Below, one piece after another: positions 16,662-24,125 of a stretch of DNA of 64,000 nucleotides (the stretch's first letter is position 1; every line of letters begins with the position of its first letter). Origin of the DNA: Xanthobacter agilis. GTDB lineage: Bacteria > Pseudomonadota > Alphaproteobacteria > Rhizobiales > Xanthobacteraceae. Below the pieces are notes generated by a model. The model did not search any database and was not told the DNA's origin. It worked only from the letters and a program-made list of their open reading frames with translations. The translations under genes and the position numbers were made by a program. The stretch covers positions 50,422-114,421 of the forward strand of contig NZ_JABWGX010000016.1 in the NCBI RefSeq assembly GCF_021730435.1, written 5' to 3'.

Positions 16662-17095
16662 GTGGGGCGAGCATCCGGGGTGAGCCCCGTTGGGTGACCA
16701 AGGCCGTGGTCCTCGCGGTTCATGACGCGCAGCTTGCGGAGCATGGCGGCGGCCGGGGCGTGCGGGATGAGGGACTGCTGGAGACGGCTCTCGATCGCCC
16801 GAAGAATCGCTACCACTACATGCAGCCGGACGAGGCGGCCGGAGCGCTGGTGACCGCCTCCGACATGGCGACCCTGGCCGCCGCCTATGCCTATGGCCTC
16901 GCCAAGAACCCCCCCTTCGTGGACGGCAACAAGCGCACCTCCTTCGTGGTGTGCGAGCTGTTCCTGGCCCTGAACGGCTATGAACTCGCCATGGACGACG
17001 CCACGGCCGTGACCACATGGCTGGCCCTGGCCGCGAGCGAGCTGAGCGAAGACGATCTGGCGGCCAGGATTGCTGCAATGATCCAAGAGGCGTGA
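16658..17095 (+). CDS. Doc-like (Fic-fold) toxin with altered active site
   Basis: Protein of 145 residues in the death-on-curing family, which in phage P1 phosphorylates EF-Tu. The family pattern is clear: VLAVHDAQLAEHGGGRGVRD at the N-terminus, LLETALDRPKN, and the Fic loop PPFVDGNKRTSF at residues 85-96. The residue that is normally the catalytic His (HPFVDGNKR) is Pro85 here, from a CAC-to-CCC-type change. The rest of the anion-binding loop is intact. The toxin is therefore probably catalytically dead or altered. It overlaps the antitoxin by 4 bases. Confidence 0.88.
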   Translation: MSGASIRGEPRWVTKAVVLAVHDAQLAEHGGGRGVRDEGLLETALDRPKNRYHYMQPDEAAGALVTASDMATLAAAYAYGLAKNPPFVDGNKRTSFVVCELFLALNGYELAMDDATAVTTWLALAASELSEDDLAARIAAMIQEA

Positions 17096-17369
17096 GGGCG
17101 AAGGTCCATGGTCACGGTAGTTCCATACCCTAAAGAGGTGCCGTGTATTTCGGCCACCGGCTCCTTTTTATATGACGTGAGCCGAAGCACTCCCGCCCGG
17201 CAGCGTCTCATCCCCGGCCTGGGTCCCTCTGCCTCAAGACCAACACCAGACCTCTTTCTTCCCATCTCTTCTCACCCAGCGGAGGAATCCGCCGGGCTCT
17301 TCTCTCGACCTTCTCCGTAAAGCCACCCAGGCCGGGATGAGGCGTTCTTCTCACGCGAGAGGTCGTCTC

Positions 17370-17729
17370 ATGTCCCCGCACGTTTCCACCGCCGACCAGC
17401 ACCAGCTTCTCGTCCGGCACCGCCGCCTGATCCATGCGCCGTCCGAGGCCATCATCCGGGCGTGGTGCGATCCAGCCCTCTTCACCAAGCTCCACGCGGC
17501 CGAGCCCGACATGGGCGTGGCGTTCAGCATCGACCCGGCAGACACGCACCTCGCCTCGGTCGCCCTCGGCAGCCCCCACGACGACATCCAGGAGCGGTTG
17601 CCCCTCTGCACGACCTATCAGCCGGGCGGCCCAGGCGGCGCGCAGCATGTCGCTGGCTCTTGCCGACGATCCCGATGCCCTGCCGTTGCTCGCCGACGCG
17701 TTGCGACGGAATGCGGCGAGCGGCCCTAA
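17370..17729 (+). pseudogene. Possible small hypothetical gene, apparently frameshifted
   Basis: A frame starting at ATG 17370 reads plausibly for about 85 residues (RLIHAPSEAIIRAWCDPAL, DMGVAFSIDPADTHLASVAL), then becomes Arg/Cys-rich. In the +1-shifted frame a protein-like end appears from about 17640 (SMSLALADDPDALPLLADAL, stop near 17730). One frameshift near 17630 would join the two. I do not recognise the family. The gene lies between the toxin-antitoxin pair and the tracrRNA gene in the island. Confidence 0.35.
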
Positions 17730-17869
17730 TTGGATGACCGTGCAAAGGGGCATATCATTCCCGGCGCATATTGCGCCTGATGCGAGCGCGTAAGCCTACA
17801 GTTTTTCTCGGCTGTCAGCGATTCCATGGGAATCAATGATCCCATCCACGGCATGGCAAAGGCAAAATG

Positions 17870-17894
17870 AAAAAGGCAGCGCCGGAGCGCTGCC
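17870..17894 (-). terminator. Rho-independent terminator of tracrRNA
   Basis: Perfect 8-bp stem GGCAGCGC/GCGCTGCC with a 4-nt loop (TCCG), followed on the minus strand by TTTTT. It lies 25 bases after the anti-repeat. Confidence 0.88.
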
Positions 17895-17947
17895 CTTATC
17901 TGGTGCAGACTGGCTGCTTGTTAACCGCCAGACCACGATCTCTGATG
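17870..17947 (-). ncRNA. tracrRNA of the type II-C CRISPR system
   Basis: On the minus strand, bases 17945 to 17920 form an anti-repeat. Fifteen contiguous bases (TCAGAGATCGTGGTC) are perfectly complementary to the CRISPR repeat read on the minus strand. A 2x2 UG/UG internal loop and a lower stem (GCGG with CCGC, AAC with GUU) follow, the expected crRNA:tracrRNA bulge architecture. A short GCAG-CCAGT-CTGC hairpin (nexus-like) follows, and the RNA ends in an 8-bp GC-rich terminator hairpin with five U. A CTTGAC-N17-TACGGT promoter places the 5' end near 17947, giving an RNA of about 78 nt. The ends are inferred from sequence. Confidence 0.85.
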
Positions 17948-17953
17948 CCTCAC

Positions 17954-17982
17954 ACCGTAAACGGCGCGAACTCATAGTCAAG
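17954..17982 (-). promoter_or_regulatory. tracrRNA promoter
   Basis: Minus-strand -35 CTTGAC (17982-17977), identical to the alphaproteobacterial consensus, a 17-bp spacer, and -10 TACGGT (17959-17954). The predicted start is 6-8 bases downstream, just before the anti-repeat. Confidence 0.65.
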
Positions 17983-18018
17983 GTCTGGCGACAACACACA
18001 TACCTTTAAGAGAACATA

Positions 18019-18047
18019 TTTTCATTCTCTATTAAAAAGTGTAAAAT
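18019..18047 (+). promoter_or_regulatory. Candidate cas operon promoter
   Basis: In an AT-rich block (about 17995-18050), -35-like TTTTCA at 18019-18024 and -10 TAAAAT at 18042-18047 are 17 bp apart on the plus strand, about 130 bases before cas9. The -35 match is weak. Confidence 0.4.
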
Positions 18048-18071
18048 GGGCCTTCGGCGCCGAAGTGCCCG

Positions 18072-18113
18072 GCTGATTTCAGCGTCCCTTATGGAGGGGG
18101 ATTCGAAATCAGC
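18072..18113 (+). repeat. Inverted repeat in the cas9 leader
   Basis: GCTGATTTC at 18072-18080 and GAAATCAGC at 18105-18113 are perfectly complementary (9 bp) with a 24-nt loop. It lies in the presumed 5' untranslated region of cas9. It could be a protein operator or an RNA hairpin that limits cas9 expression; the function is not known. Confidence 0.5.
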
Positions 18114-18177
18114 ATGTTGCCGATAGGTGCCAAGAATGGGATTTTCAAGGCTACACATATAGCAATGAGATTTTTCC

Positions 18178-21100
18178 ATGCCTTGGCGACTTTCCCTGGA
18201 TCTCGGCGCCGGTTCCATCGGCTGGTGCGCCCTTGACCTTGACGAGACGGGTGCGCCCGTCTCCATCCTCGCTGCCGGCGTTCGCCTGTTCGGGGACGGC
18301 CGGGCGCCGAGCCGGGGCGATCAGCAGGGCACGCCGCTCGCGGTGGAGCGCCGCGCCGCCCGCGCCATGCGGCGGCGGCGCGGCCGCTTCAAGCAGCGCC
18401 AGAGTGCCCTTCTGAAGCATCTGGAACTGGATGGCCTGTTTCCGGCCGAGGTCTCCTCCCGTCAGGCACTGGAAGGCCGCGATCCGTTCGCGCTGCGTGC
18501 CCGCGCCCTCGATGCCGAGCTGACCCTTCACGAGATCGGTCGCGCCCTATTCCACATCAACCAGCGCCGGGGGTTTAAGTCCAACCGCAAGACCGACCGG
18601 GGCGCCGAGGATGACGCCGGCAAGATCGCCATCGGCATCGATCGTCTGCGCACCGCCATGGAGGAAGCCGGCGCCCGCACCTTCGGTGCGTTCCTGCACC
18701 TGCGCCGCGCCGGCGCGGAGAGCCCGAACGCCATCCCCTCGGTGCGCACCCGCCTGCGGCCGGAGCGGGAGGAGAATGCCCGTGGCGACGGCTATGATTT
18801 CTACCCGGGCCGGGATCTGCTGGAGGAGGAGTTCGACGCCATCTGGCAGGCCCAGGCGCCGTATCATCCGGGTGTGCTGACCCCGCAGGTGCATGATCGC
18901 CTGTTCGAGATCGTGTTCCACCAGCGCCCGCTCAAGCGACCGAAGGTCGGCACCTGCACCCTGGTGCCCGGCGAGGAGCGGCTGCCCAAGTCGCATCCTC
19001 TGTTCCAGCGCCGTCGGCTGCTGGAGGAGGTGAACGCCCTCATGGTGGTGCGGGCCGGCGAAAAGGCCGAAGTGCTCACGCTGGAACAGCGCAACATCCT
19101 GTTGCTGAAGCTGAAGGACAAGGCGAAGGTCTCCTTCGAAACCCTGCGCAAGGCCCTGAAGCTCGCCCCTGACGCCCGTTTCAACAAGGAAAGCGAGCAC
19201 CGCAGCGACCTGAAGGGCGATGAGGTGGCCGCCCTGCTCGGCCACAAGAGCCGCTTCGGCACGTCCTGGCAGCATCTGAGCCCCGACGCGCAATGGCAGG
19301 TGATCGCCCGCGTCCAGGAGGAAGAGGACGAAGCCGCCCTCAGGGCTTGGTTTGAAAGCACATGGCAGCTTACGCCGGATGAGGCGAAGGCGGTGGCCGG
19401 GGTGCGCCTGCCCCAGGGCTACGGCCGCTTCGGCCTCACCGCGACGACCCGCCTGATCGCCGCCCTCGAGGCGGAGGTGATCACCTACGACAAGGCAGTG
19501 GCGAAGGCCGGGCTTGGCCATCACAGCGATTTTCGCACGGGGGAGGTCTTCACCGATGCGAAGGGCCAGCCCACTTTGCCCTATTACGGCGCCGCGCTGG
19601 AGCAGCACATCATGCCCGGCACCGCGGAGCCCTCCGATCCGGAGGAGATGCGCATTGGCCGGCTCACCAATCCCACCGTACACATCGGTCTCAACCAGCT
19701 GCGCCGGCTGGTGAATGTGCTCATTCGTCGGTTCGGCCGGCCGGACGGCATCGTCATCGAGCTGGCCCGCGAGCTAAAGCTGACCGACGACGAAAAACAG
19801 CGCCGCAACCGCGAGAACACGAAGAACCGGCGCGACGCCGAGGAGCGCTCGAAGAAGCTGGCCGAACTGCGGCAGGCAGACACCGGCGCCAACCGCGCCC
19901 GGCTGAAGCTGTGGGAAGAGTTGAACCGGGAGAATGTGCTGGACCGCCGCTGCGTCTATACCGGCGCGCAGATCTCCGTCGACATGCTGTTCTCCGAGAC
20001 GGTGGAGGTGGACCACATCCTGCCCTTCGACGCGACGCTGGATGATTCCAACGCCAACCGCATCTTGTGCCTCAGGCAGGCGAACCGCGAGAAGCGCAAG
20101 CGCTCGCCCTTCGAGGCCTGGGGCCACACCGAGCGTTGGCCTCAAATCGCCGAGCTGGCAAGTCGCCTGCCGCGGGAAAAACGCTGGCGATTCGAGCCCG
20201 ATGCCATGAAGAAATTCGAGGGCGAGGGCTTTATCGCCCGCCATCTGGTGGACACGCAATATCTCTCGCGCATGGCGCGGCAGTATCTTTCCGCTCTCTA
20301 TCCGGAAACTGGCGAGGGGTCGGGCCGGGTCTGGGTGGCCACGGGGCGTCTCACCGAGCTGGTGCGCCGCAAGCTCGGGCTGAACAGCCTGCTGCCGGAT
20401 CACAATTTCGGCGGCGGCGCCGACCAGCCCAAGAACCGCCTGGACCACCGCCACCACGCCATCGATGCCGCCGTGATCGGCATTCTCGACCGTGGCATGC
20501 TTCAGCGCATGGCGAAGGTCTCCGGCGAGGAGGGGGACGAGGGCCGCGAGCGGGTCATCATTCCCGATCCCTGGCCCACCTTCCGCGACGACCTGAAGGC
20601 TGCCGTCGACGCCATCGTGGTCAGCCACCGGCCGGATCATGGCACGGCCTCCAAGGTTGGTCTTCCCAAGGGCCGGGACCAGACGGCGGGTCGCCTTCAC
20701 AACGACACGGCCTATGGCCTTGTCAAGGATGGCCGCCCTGACGATGTGGTTCATCGTGTCCCCCTGGGGGCCTTGAAGCCCGCGGAGCTGGAGGCCGATG
20801 ACGGCTCCGGCAAGCGCCGGGTGCGCGATCCTGAGTTGCGCGCCGCCCTGCGCGATTTCACCCGAGGCCGCGAAGGCAAGGATTTCGAGCGGCGTCTGGC
20901 GCAATTCTCCGAGCTTGGGCCGCTCTCGTTCCGCAACATCCGTCGCGTGCGGGTGATCGAGCCCCTGTCCGTCATTCCCATCCGCGATGGCGAGGGGGTG
21001 GCCTACAAAGGCTACAAGGGCGATTCCAATTATCGCTGCGACGTGTGGGAAATGCCGGACGGAAAATGGGTGCCGGAGGTGATCTCCATGTTCGATGCCC

Positions 21101-21450
21101 ACCAGCCCGGCTGGACCTCGCACATCAAAGCCGCTTGCCCGACCGCGCGCAAAGTGCTGCGCCTGCACAAGGACGATATTCTCGCGGTCGAGAGCGCTGG
21201 CGAGCGGCGTCTCATGAAAGTCTTGCAGCTTTGGCAGAATGGCCAAGTCACTTTGGTGCCACCCAACGAAGGCGGAGATCTACGCGCCCGCTCCAAGAAT
21301 AGTGACGACCCGTTCGAATACACCTCTCCCACGGCGGGAGGCTTGAAGAAGCTGAAAGCGCGACAGGTGCGTGTGGATGAAACCGGGCGGGTGTTCGACC
21401 CGGGCTTCCCGACCCGCAAGCCGGCCTCGCCCTTGAAAGCGGCGGAATAA
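18178..21450 (+). CDS. cas9: Cas9 endonuclease, compact type II-C
   Basis: RNA-guided DNA endonuclease of 1090 residues, the size of type II-C enzymes. RuvC-I is at the N-terminus (LSLDLGAGSIGWC, Asp8), the Arg-rich bridge helix at about 57-75 (ERRAARAMRRRRGRFKQRQ), and RuvC-II is DGIVIELAREL with Glu528. The HNH domain is VEVDHILPFDATLDDSNANR with His613 and Asn nearby, and RuvC-III is LDHRHHAIDAAVIG with His760 and Asp763. The remaining 300 residues form the wedge and PAM-interacting region. All catalytic residues are present, so an active nuclease is expected. The ATG at 18178 is the only start that keeps RuvC-I at the N-terminus; no clear ribosome-binding site precedes it. It is followed after 12 bases by cas1. 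No csn2 or cas4 is present, which supports II-C. Confidence 0.97.
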   Translation: MPWRLSLDLGAGSIGWCALDLDETGAPVSILAAGVRLFGDGRAPSRGDQQGTPLAVERRAARAMRRRRGRFKQRQSALLKHLELDGLFPAEVSSRQALEGRDPFALRARALDAELTLHEIGRALFHINQRRGFKSNRKTDRGAEDDAGKIAIGIDRLRTAMEEAGARTFGAFLHLRRAGAESPNAIPSVRTRLRPEREENARGDGYDFYPGRDLLEEEFDAIWQAQAPYHPGVLTPQVHDRLFEIVFHQRPLKRPKVGTCTLVPGEERLPKSHPLFQRRRLLEEVNALMVVRAGEKAEVLTLEQRNILLLKLKDKAKVSFETLRKALKLAPDARFNKESEHRSDLKGDEVAALLGHKSRFGTSWQHLSPDAQWQVIARVQEEEDEAALRAWFESTWQLTPDEAKAVAGVRLPQGYGRFGLTATTRLIAALEAEVITYDKAVAKAGLGHHSDFRTGEVFTDAKGQPTLPYYGAALEQHIMPGTAEPSDPEEMRIGRLTNPTVHIGLNQLRRLVNVLIRRFGRPDGIVIELARELKLTDDEKQRRNRENTKNRRDAEERSKKLAELRQADTGANRARLKLWEELNRENVLDRRCVYTGAQISVDMLFSETVEVDHILPFDATLDDSNANRILCLRQANREKRKRSPFEAWGHTERWPQIAELASRLPREKRWRFEPDAMKKFEGEGFIARHLVDTQYLSRMARQYLSALYPETGEGSGRVWVATGRLTELVRRKLGLNSLLPDHNFGGGADQPKNRLDHRHHAIDAAVIGILDRGMLQRMAKVSGEEGDEGRERVIIPDPWPTFRDDLKAAVDAIVVSHRPDHGTASKVGLPKGRDQTAGRLHNDTAYGLVKDGRPDDVVHRVPLGALKPAELEADDGSGKRRVRDPELRAALRDFTRGREGKDFERRLAQFSELGPLSFRNIRRVRVIEPLSVIPIRDGEGVAYKGYKGDSNYRCDVWEMPDGKWVPEVISMFDAHQPGWTSHIKAACPTARKVLRLHKDDILAVESAGERRLMKVLQLWQNGQVTLVPPNEGGDLRARSKNSDDPFEYTSPTAGGLKKLKARQVRVDETGRVFDPGFPTRKPASPLKAAE

Positions 21451-21462
21451 CGGAGACGGGCT

Positions 21463-22386
21463 ATGGACCGGATCGTTGATATCGCCACCGACGGCCGGCA
21501 CCTTTCCGCCCATCGGGGCTTCCTTGTGGTGAGCGAGGATCGCCGCGAGATCGGGCGCATTCCCCTCGACGATGTGTGCGCGGTCATCGTCCATGCTCAC
21601 GGTGTCACCTGGACCACCAATCTGGTGGTCGCGCTGGCCGAGCGCGGGGCCGTCCTGCTCCTGTGCGGCCCCAACCATGCCCCCGTCGCCGTTTGTCTCC
21701 CGCTGGAGGGCCACCATGCGCAGAACGCCCGCATCCGCGCTCAACTCGAGGCGGGGCGTCCGCTGCTGAAACAGCTCTGGAAGCAGGTGGTCGTCGCCAA
21801 GATCTCCTGGCAGGCGGCGGTGCTCGAATCCTGCGGCATCGCGGCGTCCGCTTTCGACCTTTTCACCCGCAAGGTGCGCTCGGGCGATCCGGACAATGTG
21901 GAAGCCCAGGCCGCGCGACGCTACTGGCCTCTGCTTATGGGCGAAGCCTTTCGTCGCGACCGAGAGGCCGAGGGCGTCAATGCCTTGCTGAATTATGGCT
22001 ACACGGTCCTCAGATCCCTATGCGCCCGCTCGGCGGTAGCAGCGGGCCTGCATCCTTCCATGGGTATCCACCATGCGAACCGAACCAACGCCTTCGCGCT
22101 GGCGGACGATTTGATGGAGCCGCTGCGCCCTCTGGTGGATGCACTGGCCCTGAGGCTCGTGGCGGCTGGCATTGAGACCGTGACACCTGAGGCTAAGCGT
22201 GCCTTTACCGGCCTCATCGCCCTCGATTTGCCCCTGGCGGGGGCAACGACGACTGTCGCCGGAGCGGCCCAGCGCACGGCCCAGACGCTGGCGACGGCGT
22301 TTCAGACCGGGCGATCCGCCGATCTCGTGCTGCCGCCCCCGCCCTCGCGGCTGGAGCTGGCAGGGCTTGGGGCTCTGATCCGATGA
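21463..22386 (+). CDS. cas1: Cas1, CRISPR adaptation integrase (type II)
   Basis: Metal-dependent integrase of 307 residues that inserts new spacers together with Cas2. The beta-rich N-terminal domain (about 1-75) is followed by the helical catalytic domain with the conserved Glu147 (NVEAQAARRYW), His203/His204 (SMGIHHANRTNAFALADD) and Asp215/Asp216, and the family pattern DLMEPLRPLVD. It starts 12 bases after cas9 and shares an ATGA overlap with cas2. Intact, so the locus should still be able to acquire spacers. Confidence 0.96.
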   Translation: MDRIVDIATDGRHLSAHRGFLVVSEDRREIGRIPLDDVCAVIVHAHGVTWTTNLVVALAERGAVLLLCGPNHAPVAVCLPLEGHHAQNARIRAQLEAGRPLLKQLWKQVVVAKISWQAAVLESCGIAASAFDLFTRKVRSGDPDNVEAQAARRYWPLLMGEAFRRDREAEGVNALLNYGYTVLRSLCARSAVAAGLHPSMGIHHANRTNAFALADDLMEPLRPLVDALALRLVAAGIETVTPEAKRAFTGLIALDLPLAGATTTVAGAAQRTAQTLATAFQTGRSADLVLPPPPSRLELAGLGALIR

Positions 22387-22721
22387 CCGCCACGCAACTC
22401 AGCGGATACCGGCTCATGTGGATTTTCGTGATGTTCGACCTGCCGGTGGGCAGCCGGGCAGAGATGCACGCCGCGACTAAATTCCGGCAGTTTTTGCTCG
22501 ACGAAGGGTTCGAGAAGAGCCAGTTCTCCGTCTATGCGCGCTTCTGCAATGGCAAGGAACAGTTCGAGGCGTACATGCGCCGCATCGAATCGAATTTGCC
22601 TGAACAAGGCGAAATTCACATCCTCACATTCACGGATCGGCAGTATGAAAACATCATCCGCTTCTCGGGTCAGCGCCGACGACGCCCCCGCAAAAACCCC
22701 GACCAACTGGCCCTATTCTGA
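22383..22721 (+). CDS. cas2: Cas2, CRISPR adaptation protein
   Basis: Ferredoxin-fold protein of 112 residues that bridges two Cas1 dimers in the spacer-integration complex. The hallmark first strand MWIFVMFDLPV is at residues 12-22 with the conserved Asp, followed by RKFRQFLLDEGF-like (here TKFRQFLLDEGFEKSQFSVY) and the HILTFTDRQYENI strand. Length and motifs match type II Cas2. The stop lies 72 bases before the first repeat of the array. Confidence 0.96.
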   Translation: MTATQLSGYRLMWIFVMFDLPVGSRAEMHAATKFRQFLLDEGFEKSQFSVYARFCNGKEQFEAYMRRIESNLPEQGEIHILTFTDRQYENIIRFSGQRRRRPRKNPDQLALF

Positions 22722-22793
22722 TGGAATGGCCCATTTCTCGAACATCCCGACCACCGCCATCCCCTTCGAAATCAAGGAGATGGCGGCAGATCG
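22722..22793. other. cas-proximal flank (leader candidate) of the CRISPR array
   Basis: Short 72-base segment between cas2 and the first repeat. It is the likely integration-end leader, because the opposite end of the array carries the degenerate repeat. No obvious AT-rich leader or promoter is seen. Confidence 0.4.
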
Positions 22794-23610
22794 AGGATAG
22801 CCGTTCAGAGATCGTGGTCCAGCGGCAACACAGACCTCGAACGCCTCGTCGTCCAGCTCAGGATAGCCGTTCAGAGATCGTGGTCCAGCGGCAACAAATC
22901 GCGCACCGCGCCTTTATCCACGTCGAGGATAGCCGTTCAGAGATCGTGGTCCAGCGGCAACTGGACCTCCTGGCTCCCGGTGTCCACTTCGAGGATAGCC
23001 GTTCAGAGATCGTGGTCCAGCGGCAACGAGCGCCAGAAGGACCCGTGCCGTGTCACGAGGATAGCCGTTCAGAGATCGTGGTCCAGCGGCAACCAACTTG
23101 TTCCCTTCATGATTCCACGCATAAGGATAGCCGTTCAGAGATCGTGGTCCAGCGGCAACCGAACCCGCATGCGGCGACCTCGACCCGCGAGGATAGCCGT
23201 TCAGAGATCGTGGTCCAGCGGCAACTCCTCGACCCCCTTGAACGATTGGGTCATCAGGATAGCCGTTCAGAGATCGTGGTCCAGCGGCAACGGAACACGT
23301 GCATCGCCCCGGTCAAGAGACGAGGATAGCCGTTCAGAGATCGTGGTCCAGCGGCAACGTGGCCGTGTCAGCGGCGCGTTCGGTGCCGAGGATAGCCGTT
23401 CAGAGATCGTGGTCCAGCGGCAACGGGATAACGAATTTCACGCTTCCAATTCCGAGGATAGCCGTTCAGAGATCGTGGTCCAGCGGCAACCGATCCAGGT
23501 CCCGCTTCATCCCGCTGAAAAGGATAGCCGTTCAGAGATCGTGGTCCAGCGGCAACAAGGCCCTGGCGCGGCTGGAAATGGCGCGAGGATAGCCGTTCAG
23601 AGATCGTGGT
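22794..23610 (-). CRISPR. CRISPR array, 12 full repeats, one truncated repeat, 12 spacers
   Basis: The 36-base repeat begins AGGATAGCCGTTCAGAG and ends GGTCCAGCGGCAAC on the plus strand. Full copies start at 22794, 22860, 22926, 22992, 23058, 23124, 23190, 23256, 23323, 23389, 23455 and 23521 and are identical. The 13th copy (23586-23610) keeps only 25 bases. Spacers are 30 bases except spacer 8 (31) and spacer 12 (29). Read on the minus strand the repeat starts GTTGCCGC, the usual type II polarity, and it pairs with the tracrRNA anti-repeat, so crRNAs are assigned to the minus strand. Spacer origins were not searched. Confidence 0.97.
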
Positions 23611-23921
23611 CGCGTGTCGCCGATATCATTACGCGACCTCACAAGATGCACCCACCACCTGTCCGAACTCGGACCTACTTAACGGCCGCTTCGGGTCAAC
23701 TGGAGACAAAAAGAAAGTGCCGTGGCGGACCGCTGCTGGTGCACCTTTGGCGCCGCATTGCCTCTTGCGCTGCATTGGGGAGCCTGGCTTGGCGTTGTGC
23801 CGCCGGAGTTCCGTTGACGATGTGTCCGAAGCTCCATCAGCCCGCGCGGTGTGCGCTCAAGTTCGCAGAAATCCGCCCGCGTCCGCCGACGCATACTCCC
23901 CAAATTCTTCCCAAAAACACA
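23611..23921. other. Region between CRISPR array and tRNA, no gene recognised
   Basis: About 310 bases. Open frames passing through it are extensions of repeat or tRNA-region reading and do not look like proteins. I see no integrase gene or attachment repeat that would explain how the island arrived at the tRNA. Confidence 0.5.
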
Positions 23922-23948
23922 AAAGCCCCGCGAAGGGCAGGGCTAAGC
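23922..23948 (-). terminator. Terminator downstream of tRNA-Glu
   Basis: GC-rich hairpin with complementary AGCCC and GGGCT arms, followed on the minus strand by TTTTGTG, a few bases past the tRNA 3' end. Confidence 0.55.
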
Positions 23949-23960
23949 TTTTGAAAAGAT

Positions 23961-24036
23961 TGGCGCTCCCAAGGGGAATCGAACCCCTGTTTTCGCCGTG
24001 AGAGGGCGACGTCCTAGACCGCTAGACGATGGGAGC
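23961..24036 (-). tRNA. tRNA-Glu (anticodon CTC)
   Basis: 76-base cloverleaf on the minus strand with encoded CCA. The acceptor stem is GCTCCCA/TGGGAGC with G discriminator, the T-arm GGGGTTCGATTCCCC, and the anticodon stem-loop TCGCC-CTCTCAC-GGCGA gives CTC. It is the boundary between the CRISPR island and conserved chromosomal genes. Confidence 0.95.
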
Positions 24037-24125
24037 GTCGCGGGAAGGCGGTTTCTATAGCTGCGTTCCGCCGGGGTCGCAAGCGCCATTCCCGCGCCAT
24101 GGTGAAGTTCTCCACAGGTCGCGGC

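Noticed and set aside
17819..17833. GATTCC-ATG-GGAATC near-palindrome downstream of the tracrRNA terminator
   Set aside because: Short, isolated and with no gene context; could occur by chance.
22721..23954. Open reading frames of 200-320 codons running through the CRISPR array
   Set aside because: They are translations of the repeat units (recurring DSRSEIVVQRQ or RIAVQRSWSSGN); the 66-base unit has no stops in some frames. Not genes.
23611..24001. 131-codon plus-strand frame ending in LALPRGIEPLFSP
   Set aside because: Its C-terminal part is the antisense translation of the tRNA-Glu gene, a frequent spurious ORF.
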